Assembly: GCA_021792135.1 (NCBI GenBank)
Contig: JAJYVF010000029.1
Span: 1 to 64,000 of the forward strand
Length of the DNA: 64,000 bases
Reading direction: 5' to 3'
Source: Acidobacteriota bacterium
Lineage (GTDB): Bacteria; Acidobacteriota; Terriglobia; Terriglobales; Acidobacteriaceae
Part shown: piece after piece, positions 26,718-36,008 of the stretch
Position numbering within the stretch: the stretch's first letter is position 1
Layout of the letters: the number at the start of each line of letters is the position of its first letter
Notes under the pieces: generated by a model
The model's input: only the letters and a program-made list of their open reading frames with translations
What the model was told of the DNA's origin: nothing
Databases searched by the model: none
Translations under genes and position numbers: made by a program

Positions 26718-27235
26718 TCGCGCTTCTCCGTGCAGCGGCTCCCGGGGGACGAGGGGGCCTTTCAGCCCTGTGAGGCGCAACGCCTTTAGCCGGAACGGGG
26801 CTGACGGCTGTTTGTATCCGCCTCGAGCGGGGCCGCGCGCCGATGGGCAGCACGGCCGGACCCCCTCCGGACTCTCTCTCCGGAACTCGGCAAGGGCTTA
26901 ATAGCTGTTCCCCCAAAGCCGGAGGCGCTCAGCCTGACCGGGACTTGATTGCAGGTTCCCTGCTGAGGGGCAAAATCTAGGGCATCCGTCTTAGAAGCAA
27001 CCAAGCCAAAAGGCAGATGACAGCGAATCCGAAATGTAATGAAATGACTCTCCTGGTAGCCAATCCTGAAGCCAATTAAACGAAAGGGCCCTGCAAGGCC
27101 GATCGAAGCCCCGTTCTCCAGATACAGCGGTGTCGGCCCAAGACATCTTCCGGATTGGTTGGCCAGCGTATCACGACAGCACAAGGACGTAACGAAAAAT
27201 GGTCTGACGCAGAACACCTCAGGAGGTCTCAGGTG
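26718..27235. other. Intergenic region before the TonB-dependent receptor (about 520 bases)
   Basis: No gene is supported here. The first half is GC-rich; the second half is more AT-rich (from about 26990), as expected for a promoter and leader of a strongly regulated receptor gene. AGGAGGT at 27221-27227 is the ribosome site of the next gene. I see no defined terminator or riboswitch fold by eye. Confidence 0.4.
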
Positions 27236-30200
27236 GTGAAGTCCTTTGGGAAGGCTCTGACTGCATTCGCTGTGTGGATCGTCGTCATATGCGCTGCGAC
27301 TATCGCACACGCCGATATCACCGGTTCGATTTCCGGAATTGTGACTGACCCGACCGGGGCCGTCATTCCGGGTGCCACAGTGGTTGCGACCGCACTCTCG
27401 ACCAACGTACAGCACACCACGGTTACCGACGCGAAAGGCTTCTATGCCTTTCCGGCGCTCAACGTCGATGAATATCGCGTGACTCTCACCCAGCCGGGGT
27501 ATGAAGAGTTTATCGTCAACAACGTGAAGATCAACGCCAACTCGGCAGTGCGGATCGACATCAGGCTTACGCTCGGCAAGGTAACGAATACGGTCTCAGT
27601 GCAGAGCGACGCCCTGCACATCGAGACGCAGAGTACGCAGATGGGCGAGGTTATTGATGGGAAACAGATGACGTCCGTTCCTCTGAACGGCCGCTCCTTT
27701 ATCGATCTGCTGGCGCTGCAGCCGGGAGTTTCGCCTTACACGGGCAACGCCACCACGGAGGGCGTGGGCGCCTATACGATCTCGGGAGATCAGTCGAACG
27801 GCAGCCAATCCGTCAACGGTGGCCGATCCGGCTCGAATGGGTACATGGTCAACGGAGCCGATGCGGAGGAGGGCGTTCATAACGGCGCCGCGATGATCCC
27901 CAACCTGGATTCGATCGCACAATTTCGGATTATCACCAACAACTTCGATGCCGAATACGGAAACTTCAGTGGCGGCCAGGTCAACGTCGTTACAAAGTCC
28001 GGGACCAACCGGATCCACGGAGACCTCTTCAACTTTTTGCGCAACACGGACCTCGATGCCAGGGACTACTACTCCCCCACGCGCGGCGTGTTCATTCAGA
28101 ACCAGTTCGGGGGGACAATCGGTGGGCCGATTCGGAGAGACAAGGTTTTCTTCTTTGGCGATTATCAGGGAACGCGGCAGATTGTCGGGCAAACCCAGTT
28201 CTTCCCCGTACCATCGCTGGCCGACCGAACCGGAAACCTCATGGATCAGGCATCGGCTCTCCTGGGTTCCGCTCCGGCCAACGGTGGCCAGGGGGTGGTG
28301 GGGAACTACTGGGCTGGAATCCTGTCGCAGCGACTCGGATATCCGGTAACCTCGGGCGAGCCATATTACACGACCGGCTGTACCAACTCCGGCCAGTGCG
28401 TCTTCCCGAACGCGGTGATTCCCCAGAGTGCGTGGTCCCCTGTGGCGGCGAAAACCCTTCATTACATCCCCCAGCCGAACTTAAACACTCTCTCCGGGCC
28501 CGTCTTTCAAACCTCGGCATATAACAGCCATCTGACGGATGACAAAGGCGGGATCCGTCTGGATACCAATACCCGATTCGGCGCTCTGTTCGGCTATTAC
28601 TTCGCTGACAAATTCTCTACGAATAACCCGTATGATCAGGGCATCAATATCCCGGGGTTTGCGGATCAGAACATCGGCCTGACGCAGATGATCAACCTGG
28701 GCCTGACCACTACCTACGGGCCCGAGCTGGTCAACGACATCCGAATCGTCTATCTGCGGGATGTGAATAAAACAGGGATTCCGCAGCAGGGAACCGGGGT
28801 TTCGCTGGCGTCCCTCGGATTCAACACGCCCTGGAACAGCACCGGCGGGCTCGGCAATATCAACCCCGCCATGGTGGGCGTTCCGTCGTTCTTCTTCAAC
28901 AATTACGAGTTTGGGCTGGCGCAGGATGCGCTGAAGCAGTTCAACAACACAATCCAGGTGATCGATAACGTCACTCGCGTGGTGGGAACCCATACGGTAA
29001 AGTTCGGCGTGGACTTCCACTACGACCAGATTAATGAAAGAAACTACGATGACGTCAACGGCGCGTTCGGGTTCAACGGCGCGGAGACCGGTCTGGATTT
29101 TGCCGATTATCTGATCGGCGCGCCTGATAACTTCACTCAGGCCAGCCAGCAGCTGCTGGATTCGCGCGCACAATACTACGGCGCATACGGGCAGGACTCC
29201 TGGAGAATCACCCCTGAGCTGACGTTCAATTACGGTCTCCGGTACGAGATCATGACGCCCTGGTACGATACGCAGAACAAGCTGGAAACGGTAATCCGCG
29301 GAGAGCAGTCCAAGGCGTTTCCGGGCGCTCCGCTTGGTCTGGTGGTTCCTGGCGATCCCGGCGTGCCGCGCACGCTCTCCCCTGTGAAGTACACCAACTT
29401 TGCTCCCAGAATCGGCTTCGCCTTCGCGCCGAACGTCAGCGGCGGGGTTCTTGGAAGGCTGCTGGGAGGCCCGGGCAAGACCAGTATCCGCGTAGGTTAC
29501 GGGATCTTCTACAGCGCGATTCAGGATGCGACCGGCTTCGTTGAAGTCGGCGACGCGCCATACGGACTGTATTACTCTTCCCCCGTTCCTTCCCTGCTGG
29601 ACTCGCCCTTCATCGATCGCCCAACGGGAAACTTTGAAGGCATCAAATTCCCGTTCAAGTTTCCGCCCACCAACGTTTCTCCGCAGCATCCTGATACCTC
29701 GTTCAACTGGGTACAGGCAACGCCCATCTCGGGCTCGGATTACTTCTATCCGCACAATGTCATTCCTTATGTCGAGGAATACGAGCTGTCGCTGCAAAGA
29801 CAGATTGGAACGGCGACAGTGGTTACCGCCAGTTATGTTGGGAACGCGGGGCGGCATCTGCTGACGTTTGAGGATTCCAATCCGGCAAACCCCGCCCTTT
29901 GCCTTCAGCTCAGCAATCCCGCAAGCGTAGCCGCCGGATCGCAGACCTGCGGTCCCTTTGGGGAGGACAACGTCTATACGTTGCCGAATGGCAATACGGT
30001 GAACGGTACTCGTCCCATGGGCCTCAACTTCGGCAGCAATCCCTATATGATGACGGCGGCCACGTCGAGCTTCAACTCGCTGCAGGCGAGTGTGCAGCAT
30101 ACCGAAAAGTACGCCAATTTTCTGATTGGCTACACCTGGGAAAAGTCGATTGATAACGGATCGAGTGCCTTCGACGCAACGAATCCCTATAACCCCGCTC

Positions 30201-30787
30201 TCAGCCGCGGTCTGTCGATCTTCGATGTTCCGCAGGACCTGGTGGCCAGCTACACGGTTGATCTGCCATTTAACAATCTGGTCGGCCATAATGATAATGG
30301 CGCTCTGAGCCGCGTCACGACCGGCTGGCAGATCTCCGGAATCTCGTCGTTCGTGAGCGGGCAGCCGGTCCAGCTGTCGGAGAGCGATGACCGCTCGCTT
30401 ACGGGAACCTTCAACGATACAGTCGACGAGCCCAGCTACGCCAATAACGGCAGCCGGCTATTTGTGAACAAGAACCCGCGCAGCCAGCAGTCGTACTTTA
30501 ATCCCGGCTACTTCGTTCCCGAGCCGCTGGGACAGGTGGGCAACGTTATGCGGCGTTACTTCGTCGGGCCCGGGATCCTCAATTCGGATATGGCCTTGCT
30601 CAAGGATACGAAGTTGACGGAGACGAAAGAGCTGCAGTTTCGTGCCGAGGCCTTCAACGCCTTCAATCACGCCCAGTTCAATAATCCATCGGGGAATGTG
30701 AATAACACAGGTGCCGGAGGATTTGGCTATGTGACGTCGGATCAGGGTCCGCGCATTATGCAGATGGCATTGAAACTCCTGTTCTAA
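27236..30787 (+). CDS. TonB-dependent receptor, Oar-like, with carboxypeptidase-regulatory domain
   Basis: The 1183-residue outer-membrane protein begins at a GTG eight bases after AGGAGGT (a GTG three bases earlier is also possible). It has a signal peptide (FAVWIVVICAATIAHA), an N-terminal CarboxypepD_reg-like domain (about 25-105; GSISGIVTDPTGAVIPGATV), a plug domain with QMTSVPLNGRSFIDLLAL and FDAEYGNFSGGQVNVVTKSG, and a beta-barrel of some 900 residues ending in an aromatic residue (MALKLLF). Such Oar-like proteins are multiplied in acidobacteria and probably import oligosaccharides or other large substrates. Its position inside the catabolic locus suggests it brings in the glycan fragments used there. 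No surface lipoprotein of the SusD type is next to it. Confidence 0.92.
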   Translation: MKSFGKALTAFAVWIVVICAATIAHADITGSISGIVTDPTGAVIPGATVVATALSTNVQHTTVTDAKGFYAFPALNVDEYRVTLTQPGYEEFIVNNVKINANSAVRIDIRLTLGKVTNTVSVQSDALHIETQSTQMGEVIDGKQMTSVPLNGRSFIDLLALQPGVSPYTGNATTEGVGAYTISGDQSNGSQSVNGGRSGSNGYMVNGADAEEGVHNGAAMIPNLDSIAQFRIITNNFDAEYGNFSGGQVNVVTKSGTNRIHGDLFNFLRNTDLDARDYYSPTRGVFIQNQFGGTIGGPIRRDKVFFFGDYQGTRQIVGQTQFFPVPSLADRTGNLMDQASALLGSAPANGGQGVVGNYWAGILSQRLGYPVTSGEPYYTTGCTNSGQCVFPNAVIPQSAWSPVAAKTLHYIPQPNLNTLSGPVFQTSAYNSHLTDDKGGIRLDTNTRFGALFGYYFADKFSTNNPYDQGINIPGFADQNIGLTQMINLGLTTTYGPELVNDIRIVYLRDVNKTGIPQQGTGVSLASLGFNTPWNSTGGLGNINPAMVGVPSFFFNNYEFGLAQDALKQFNNTIQVIDNVTRVVGTHTVKFGVDFHYDQINERNYDDVNGAFGFNGAETGLDFADYLIGAPDNFTQASQQLLDSRAQYYGAYGQDSWRITPELTFNYGLRYEIMTPWYDTQNKLETVIRGEQSKAFPGAPLGLVVPGDPGVPRTLSPVKYTNFAPRIGFAFAPNVSGGVLGRLLGGPGKTSIRVGYGIFYSAIQDATGFVEVGDAPYGLYYSSPVPSLLDSPFIDRPTGNFEGIKFPFKFPPTNVSPQHPDTSFNWVQATPISGSDYFYPHNVIPYVEEYELSLQRQIGTATVVTASYVGNAGRHLLTFEDSNPANPALCLQLSNPASVAAGSQTCGPFGEDNVYTLPNGNTVNGTRPMGLNFGSNPYMMTAATSSFNSLQASVQHTEKYANFLIGYTWEKSIDNGSSAFDATNPYNPALSRGLSIFDVPQDLVASYTVDLPFNNLVGHNDNGALSRVTTGWQISGISSFVSGQPVQLSESDDRSLTGTFNDTVDEPSYANNGSRLFVNKNPRSQQSYFNPGYFVPEPLGQVGNVMRRYFVGPGILNSDMALLKDTKLTETKELQFRAEAFNAFNHAQFNNPSGNVNNTGAGGFGYVTSDQGPRIMQMALKLLF

Positions 30788-30799
30788 GCCGATCCGGAA

Positions 30800-30838
30800 G
30801 CGGCACGACGTCTGGAGGGGATCCGGACGTTCTGCCGC
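30800..30838 (+). other. Imperfect stem-loop between receptor and lactonase genes
   Basis: GCGGCACGACGTC at 30800-30812 can pair with GACGTTCTGCCGC at 30826-30838 in 11 of 13 positions, leaving a 13-base loop. It starts 12 bases after the receptor stop. No T-run follows, so it is more likely an RNA-processing or 3'-stabilising hairpin than a strong terminator. It would let receptor and enzyme genes be expressed at different levels from one transcript. Confidence 0.4.
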
Positions 30839-30869
30839 GACCACGGTTATCCGGTACGGAGACGTGTGG

Positions 30870-31853
30870 ATGTTGTCCATTCCGGCAAGACACTGCGGGT
30901 TACCAGGTGCGGCAGCTCTTTTCTTCTTTCTCTTCGGTCCCGGGCTGCTGCATCCACAACGGGCGGGCCAAAGGAGTGAGTTGAAGGCGCTATCGCCATC
31001 ATTCTGGAATGTGATCCGTCGCGATGCGAAGCTGACGCAGGTGGCATCCGGGTTCGGTTTCACCGAAGGTCCGATCTGGGATGAGTCGGGCTACCTGTGG
31101 GTCAGCGACGAAACCCTCAACAAGATATACAAAGTCGATGTTGCCACAGGTCAAAAGCAGGTGGTCATTGCTCTGGGCGACCCCGACGGAAATACGTACG
31201 ACAGGAATCAACGAGTCCTTGATTGTGCCAGCGTGCTGCGGGCTGTCATCCGCCTCTCCCCTGACGGTAGTCACTACACCATTGTGGCGGATCGATTTCA
31301 GGGCAAACGACTGAATTCTCCCAACGATGTCGTGCTGGGGCCGGATGGGGGCATTTACTTTACCGATCCGACATCGGACCTGCCCAAGGGCCAGAAGCAG
31401 GAGATTCCGTTCAAGGGGGTCTATCGAATCGCCAGGGACGGACAGACTCAGGTTCTGGTCAGGGATCTGAAGGAACCCAATGGTCTTGCCTTTTCCCCTG
31501 ACGGAAAGCGGCTGTATGTTGACGATTCTACAGAGCGAAACATCTGGGTCTATGACTTCCACTCCGATGGTACGCTGACCGGTGGCCGGGTCTTTGGTCT
31601 TGAGCCTGGCGGCTCCGAGGACGGTGTTCCTGATGGAATGAAGGTTGATATGCACGGAAACCTCTATGTGGTTGGACCCCGAGGCATCTGGGTCTGGACT
31701 GCGAAAGGGCAGCACATTGGTACGATTGTTCTGCCGGAACAGCCTGCCAATCTCACCTGGGGAGACAGGGATTACTCGACGCTCTATATAACAGCAGAGA
31801 CATCGGTATATAAGATCCGGACAAAGGAGCGTGGGTACGTGCCCTGGCTCTGA
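30870..31853 (+). CDS. Exported SMP-30/gluconolactonase-family protein (copy 1)
   Basis: The start is the ATG at 30870, eight bases after GGAG; a GTG at 30864 is too close to it. The 327-residue product has a signal peptide (LPGAAALFFFLFGPGLLH) and a six-bladed propeller of the SMP-30/gluconolactonase family. Metal-ligand segments are GFGFTEGPIWDESG (Glu), LNSPNDVVLGPDG (Asn) and EPNGLAFSPDGKRLYVDDS (Asn and Asp). Members open sugar lactones to aldonic acids. It is about two-thirds identical by eye to the product at 39378. Placed with PQQ-type dehydrogenases, which make such lactones, its likely role is hydrolysing them in the periplasm. Confidence 0.88.
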   Translation: MLSIPARHCGLPGAAALFFFLFGPGLLHPQRAGQRSELKALSPSFWNVIRRDAKLTQVASGFGFTEGPIWDESGYLWVSDETLNKIYKVDVATGQKQVVIALGDPDGNTYDRNQRVLDCASVLRAVIRLSPDGSHYTIVADRFQGKRLNSPNDVVLGPDGGIYFTDPTSDLPKGQKQEIPFKGVYRIARDGQTQVLVRDLKEPNGLAFSPDGKRLYVDDSTERNIWVYDFHSDGTLTGGRVFGLEPGGSEDGVPDGMKVDMHGNLYVVGPRGIWVWTAKGQHIGTIVLPEQPANLTWGDRDYSTLYITAETSVYKIRTKERGYVPWL

Positions 31854-31931
31854 AAGACCATCTACGTCTCCCATCAACACGTGCAATAAAGTCTGCGCCG
31901 GAACAGACCAGCCAGGAATCTGAGGACTGAA

Positions 31932-33164
31932 ATGAACAAGGTTGCCAAATACTCGGCTTTCTTTGTGACGCTGATCATGAGCGGCTCCCCTTCCGTCCTG
32001 GTGGCCCAGAGCTCGATGCTGCAGGCGATCAGGCCAGCCGGTGCCCCGGTGTCCTCCGCGCCCTACAGCCCCGGGATTCTGGCAGGCGGTACACTGTATG
32101 TTTCGGGCCAGGGCAGTCTCGACGCAGAAGGCAAGCATCCCGCCGACTTCCCGGATCAGGTCCGCCAGGCGCTGCACAATGTGCGCAATACTCTCAAGGC
32201 CGCGGGCATGGACTTCGGCAACATCACCTGGCTGAATATCTATCTTGTCAGCAGCAGCGACATCGATGCCATGGATAAGGTGTACTGGGGGGAGATCGGT
32301 CCTGATCCGCCTGCACGCACCGTGCTTGTTGTGGCGGCGCTGCCGAATCAGGAGCGGATTGAAATCAACTGTATCGCGGTGAAAGACCGGCGGACCCGGC
32401 ACAGCATCTGGCCAACAGGATGGCCCCGCGGGAGGAGAGCAGATCCGCCGGCGGTTCAGGCGGGAGATGTTGTTTATCTGTCGGCTCAGAGCGGCCGGGA
32501 TCCGGTTACCGGAGAAGAGCCCGGTACATTCCCGGAAGAAATGAGGCAGGCGCTCGATCATGTTCAGACCATCATGGCGGCTGCCGGTCTGAGCATGAAG
32601 AACGTTCTCTGGGTGAACCCTTACATGAGCGTGAGCGGGCAGTACGACGCGATGGGCAATGTGTATAGGACCTTTTTCGAGTTTGGCAATACGCCGGGAC
32701 GGGGGACCATCCAGGTGATGGCACTGCCGCACCAGGAGCACATCGTTTTCAGCTGCATCGCGGGAACGGATCTTGCGAAGCGCAGGGCGGTTCGTCCGAG
32801 AAATATGCCACCCAGCGCTACAGCCAGTCCGGGAATCCTGTACGGGAACACTCTGTACCTTTCGGCCAAGGATGGGTTCATTCCTGGCCAGGGAATTGTT
32901 ACTCAGGATTTCGACCTGCAGCTACGGCAGTCCATGCGGAACCTTTTGGATGGACTTGAGGAAGTCAACATGTCGTTTTCCGACGTTGTCTTCTCCACCG
33001 TCTACCTGCGCCAGATGCAGGATTATGGCCGCATGAACGCCCTCTACAGAACCTTCTTCAGCGGCACGCTTCCAGCACGCACCACCCTGCAGCAAAACGA
33101 GGATTTCGGCGCGGAGGACGCCGAACAAATCTCGTTTATCGCCGTGAAGACAGGCAGTCACTGA
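31932..33164 (+). CDS. Exported protein with three tandem RidA domains
   Basis: The 410-residue protein has a signal peptide (YSAFFVTLIMSGSPSVLVAQ) followed by three RidA/YjgF domains at about 30-152, 165-280 and 290-407. Each keeps the active-site arginine in the same context: Arg129 (DPPARTVLVVAALP), Arg257 (NTPGRGTIQVMALP) and Arg383 (GTLPARTTLQ). The third domain has lost some of the usual core (QQNEDFGAEDAEQ in place of the VEVA-LP strand), so its site may be weaker. RidA normally forms a homotrimer with active sites between subunits, so this chain may fold as a one-molecule trimer. It lies 16 bases before the third PLP-enzyme gene. I infer it deaminates enamine/imine products of the exported lyases. 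Confidence 0.85.
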   Translation: MNKVAKYSAFFVTLIMSGSPSVLVAQSSMLQAIRPAGAPVSSAPYSPGILAGGTLYVSGQGSLDAEGKHPADFPDQVRQALHNVRNTLKAAGMDFGNITWLNIYLVSSSDIDAMDKVYWGEIGPDPPARTVLVVAALPNQERIEINCIAVKDRRTRHSIWPTGWPRGRRADPPAVQAGDVVYLSAQSGRDPVTGEEPGTFPEEMRQALDHVQTIMAAAGLSMKNVLWVNPYMSVSGQYDAMGNVYRTFFEFGNTPGRGTIQVMALPHQEHIVFSCIAGTDLAKRRAVRPRNMPPSATASPGILYGNTLYLSAKDGFIPGQGIVTQDFDLQLRQSMRNLLDGLEEVNMSFSDVVFSTVYLRQMQDYGRMNALYRTFFSGTLPARTTLQQNEDFGAEDAEQISFIAVKTGSH

Positions 33165-33180
33165 ACCAGAAGGAGAAGAG

Positions 33181-34461
33181 ATGAACACGGATTTTGGTAT
33201 AAAGCGCCGAACCTTCGTGAAATGGGCGACTGCCTTTCCCCTGCTTGTGCAGGTCGGATTCCAGCAGGCGCTTGGCAAGGGATGGGCCGAAACTGCGAAA
33301 GAATCAACGGACAACATCTATACCAGGGTCGGGGTGCGGCCTGTCATCAATGGGCGGGGTACCTGGACCTATCTGAGCGCGACCCTGGAGTTACCCGAAG
33401 TTAAAGCCGCTCAGGAAGCTGCGTCCAGGCACTTTGTAAATATCTTTGATCTTCAGCATGCCGTTGGCAGGCGGCTCGCCCAGCTAACGGGCGCAGAGTC
33501 CGGGATGATCACGTCAGGCGCGGCTGGGGCGATGGCCTCAGCAACCGCCGGATGCATCGCCGGAACGGATCCGGAGAAGATCTGGCAGCTTCCGGACACC
33601 ACCGGGTTGAAAAATGAAGTTGTGATGATGGGAGGCCGGAGCCCATTTGACAGCGCCATTCGCCTCGCCGGTGCGAAGCTCGTGCTGGCGCACTCACCGG
33701 AGGAGTTGGCGAATGCAATCAACACCAATACGGCGATGATCTACACGACATCCGCCCCCGATGTCCTGGCTCAGGAGATTACCGTTGCCAAGAAGGCCGG
33801 CGTGCCAATTCTGATGGATGCTGCCGATGGTGTGCCGCCCATCGGAAAGCTGCAGCAATTTGCCAGGATGGGCTGCGATCTCTATACGGTCAGCGGCGGC
33901 AAGGGCCTGTGCGGCCCGCAGTGCAGTGGGGTTTTGCTCGGCCGCAAGGATCTTATTGAAGCCGCGCTGGCCAATACCAACCCCTGGGAAGGTGCGGTAT
34001 GCCGGCCAATGAAGGTGGGCAAAGAGGAAATCATGGGGTGCCTGGCGGCGGTAGAGGCCTGGTACCACATGGATGTCGCTGCGCTGAACAAGGAATGGAG
34101 CGGACGTGTAGAACGCATTCAAAAGCTGGTGCAGACCGTGCCGGGAGTCGAGACTTCGATTGCCACGCCGGAGGGTGGAAACAGCTATCCCACACTGACC
34201 ATTACCTGGGATCAGAAGGCCTGGGGCTACACTACGCGTGACTGCGCGAAGGATTTGCTGGATGGAGATCCGAGTATCGCGGTTCTGACGAACGATAATC
34301 CGAGCGACGTTCTGAGCCGGAAACCGGGAAACGTCAAGGCTCCCGGCGCTGCTGACGATCGGCTGCAGATCATCTCCATGACACTGAAGCCGGGTGAGGA
34401 GATCATTGTTGGGCGTCGCCTGCGGCAGTTGTTGTCGGCGGCCCGATCCAGACGTGCCTGA
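33181..34461 (+). CDS. Tat-exported PLP-dependent lyase, SelA/DgaE-like (paralogue 3, divergent)
   Basis: The 426-residue protein has a Tat-like signal (GIKRRTFVKWATAFPLL) and a SelA-like PLP domain clearly less similar to paralogues 1 and 2. Lys241 in TVSGGKGLCGPQCSG is the Schiff-base lysine, Asp213 in PILMDAADGVPP the ring partner, and AESGMITSGAAGAMAS the phosphate loop. Two cysteines flank the lysine loop, which paralogues 1 and 2 lack. AAGGAGAAGAG precedes the ATG. It is directly downstream of the triple-RidA gene, the second RidA-PLP pairing in this locus. The divergence suggests a different substrate isomer or a different amino sugar acid. Confidence 0.8.
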   Translation: MNTDFGIKRRTFVKWATAFPLLVQVGFQQALGKGWAETAKESTDNIYTRVGVRPVINGRGTWTYLSATLELPEVKAAQEAASRHFVNIFDLQHAVGRRLAQLTGAESGMITSGAAGAMASATAGCIAGTDPEKIWQLPDTTGLKNEVVMMGGRSPFDSAIRLAGAKLVLAHSPEELANAINTNTAMIYTTSAPDVLAQEITVAKKAGVPILMDAADGVPPIGKLQQFARMGCDLYTVSGGKGLCGPQCSGVLLGRKDLIEAALANTNPWEGAVCRPMKVGKEEIMGCLAAVEAWYHMDVAALNKEWSGRVERIQKLVQTVPGVETSIATPEGGNSYPTLTITWDQKAWGYTTRDCAKDLLDGDPSIAVLTNDNPSDVLSRKPGNVKAPGAADDRLQIISMTLKPGEEIIVGRRLRQLLSAARSRRA

Positions 34462-34610
34462 CAAAAGAGAACTCCGCGGCATGCCCGGAGGCGTCGGAAC
34501 GGAATCCGCGGCGGGAATCATCTGTGCAGAGCGGCAGGAACCTGGGGCGAATGAGAACAATAGTTGTCTGTCCCGGTGTGTGTAATTCGTTGGCACTGAA
34601 GAGGGAAAGA

Positions 34611-36008
34611 ATGCATCTGGTTGAGAAACAGAGACGAGCGAATAGAATCTGCCTCATCGCAGTGCTTGGTATCGCGCCCTTCACCCTTGTAGCTCAGAGC
34701 GCGGCAGCGGGCAGTCCGGTAACATGCAGCATCCGGGCGACTACCTTCGACGGCTGGAAGGCCGAAGAAATGGCCAATCAATGGGTTCAGCTGATCTTCG
34801 TCCCTGAACTCGGGGGCCGTCTGATGCAGGTCACTTTTGATGGTCACCCCTATCTGTTTGTCAACCCCGAATACGCCGGAAAATATATTCCGCCCGCAGA
34901 AGCGGCGGGACAGTGGATCAATTATGGGGGAGACAAGATTTGGCCGCTGCCGGAGGGTAACGACGACGAGCAGCAATGGACGGGGGCCTCCACTCCTCTC
35001 GATGACGGAACCTACAAGTTCAGTGTTGTTTCAACACATCCCAGATGCACGGTACGACTCGATGGGCCGCCGGACCCGCCGACGGGTCTTCAGTATTCGC
35101 GCGACATCAGCATAGGAAATGACTCGCCGGAAATTGACTTTCACGCGATCGCGAAAAACTTCACCGGATATACGATCAACTGGTCTGTGCAGTCCGTCTC
35201 GCAATATAATCTCGCAAGCCCTTCGAAAGCGGGGGACTATAACCACGACTTTTGGGCGTTCACGCCTGTCAATCCGAATTCTGCCTATCTCCTCGGCTAT
35301 CATGTCCGCGATGGCTTCGCGAGCGATCCTTCCTTCAGTGTGAAGGCGGGATTATTTCGCCTGAACTGGAAGTATATCGAGAACGAAGTGTGGGTTGACT
35401 CAACGGCCGGCTGGGTCGCTATTGTGGACGGCGCTACCAATTATGCCATGGTGGAGAAGGCCCAACACATCGCAGGTGGGGAATATCCGGGAAAGGCGAC
35501 GGTGATCTTCTACAAGAATGGACCAACGGTGGAACTCGACGCTGCCGGGATGCCTCGACTTACTCGAACCGATCCTGCAACGACGCCCTACTACATGGAG
35601 GCTGAATTGAACAGTCCCATGGCTGAACTGTCGCCCGGCCAAACCTACTCCATGGATACCCAGTGGTTTCCCTCCCGGATGGGCACGGACTTCCAAACCG
35701 TGACAGATGCCGGCATGGTTGGCAGGCCTCTGAAGGTAACCAGAAATGGTACCGATCTGGGGGTTACTGGGCAATTCGGCGTCTTTTTTGCGGGCAGGCT
35801 GGTAGCACGCCTCTATGATCGCGGCGGGGCGGAAATGAACCGTGTTACGCTGCGGACAGCCAGTCCCCGGGAGCTGGTGAATCTCCACCAGTCTATTGCA
35901 GCGCCTGCGGATATCGTACGGGTTTCGGTTCACCTGATCGACGGCAATAACGTCGATCGCGGTGCTCTCGGGGAGGTGTTCGTTTCGAATGCAGACGGTG
36001 CACCGTGA
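34611..36008 (+). CDS. Secreted DUF4380-like protein, possible mutarotase fold
   Basis: The ATG at 34611 is preceded by GAGGG and gives a 465-residue product with a signal peptide (ICLIAVLGIAPFTLVAQS). The segment VQLIFVPELGGRLMQVTFDGHPYLFVN is cut here to its key parts: PELGGRLM and YLFVNPEYAGK, which resemble the start of aldose-1-epimerase-like sandwiches and of DUF4380 proteins. GGDKIWPLPEG follows. Its stop overlaps the PQQ-dehydrogenase start (GTGA at 36005-36008), so the two are coupled. A sugar-anomer binding or interconverting role that serves the dehydrogenase would make sense, but no catalytic residues can be assigned from sequence alone. Confidence 0.65.
   Translation: MHLVEKQRRANRICLIAVLGIAPFTLVAQSAAAGSPVTCSIRATTFDGWKAEEMANQWVQLIFVPELGGRLMQVTFDGHPYLFVNPEYAGKYIPPAEAAGQWINYGGDKIWPLPEGNDDEQQWTGASTPLDDGTYKFSVVSTHPRCTVRLDGPPDPPTGLQYSRDISIGNDSPEIDFHAIAKNFTGYTINWSVQSVSQYNLASPSKAGDYNHDFWAFTPVNPNSAYLLGYHVRDGFASDPSFSVKAGLFRLNWKYIENEVWVDSTAGWVAIVDGATNYAMVEKAQHIAGGEYPGKATVIFYKNGPTVELDAAGMPRLTRTDPATTPYYMEAELNSPMAELSPGQTYSMDTQWFPSRMGTDFQTVTDAGMVGRPLKVTRNGTDLGVTGQFGVFFAGRLVARLYDRGGAEMNRVTLRTASPRELVNLHQSIAAPADIVRVSVHLIDGNNVDRGALGEVFVSNADGAP

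Noticed and set aside
28481-30289. Open frame of 602 codons on the minus strand, antisense to the TonB receptor
   Set aside because: The receptor frame has clear domains and a ribosome site; the antisense frame has neither.
30999-32741. Open frame of 580 codons on the minus strand across the lactonase and triple-RidA genes
   Set aside because: It spans two recognised genes and their gap on the other strand and has no recognisable domain.
16350-34461. Selenocysteine synthase (SelA) as the identity of the three PLP enzymes
   Set aside because: They are exported by Tat, occur as three paralogues in a sugar locus, and no selB, selD or tRNA-Sec is seen. SelA works on tRNA in the cytoplasm.
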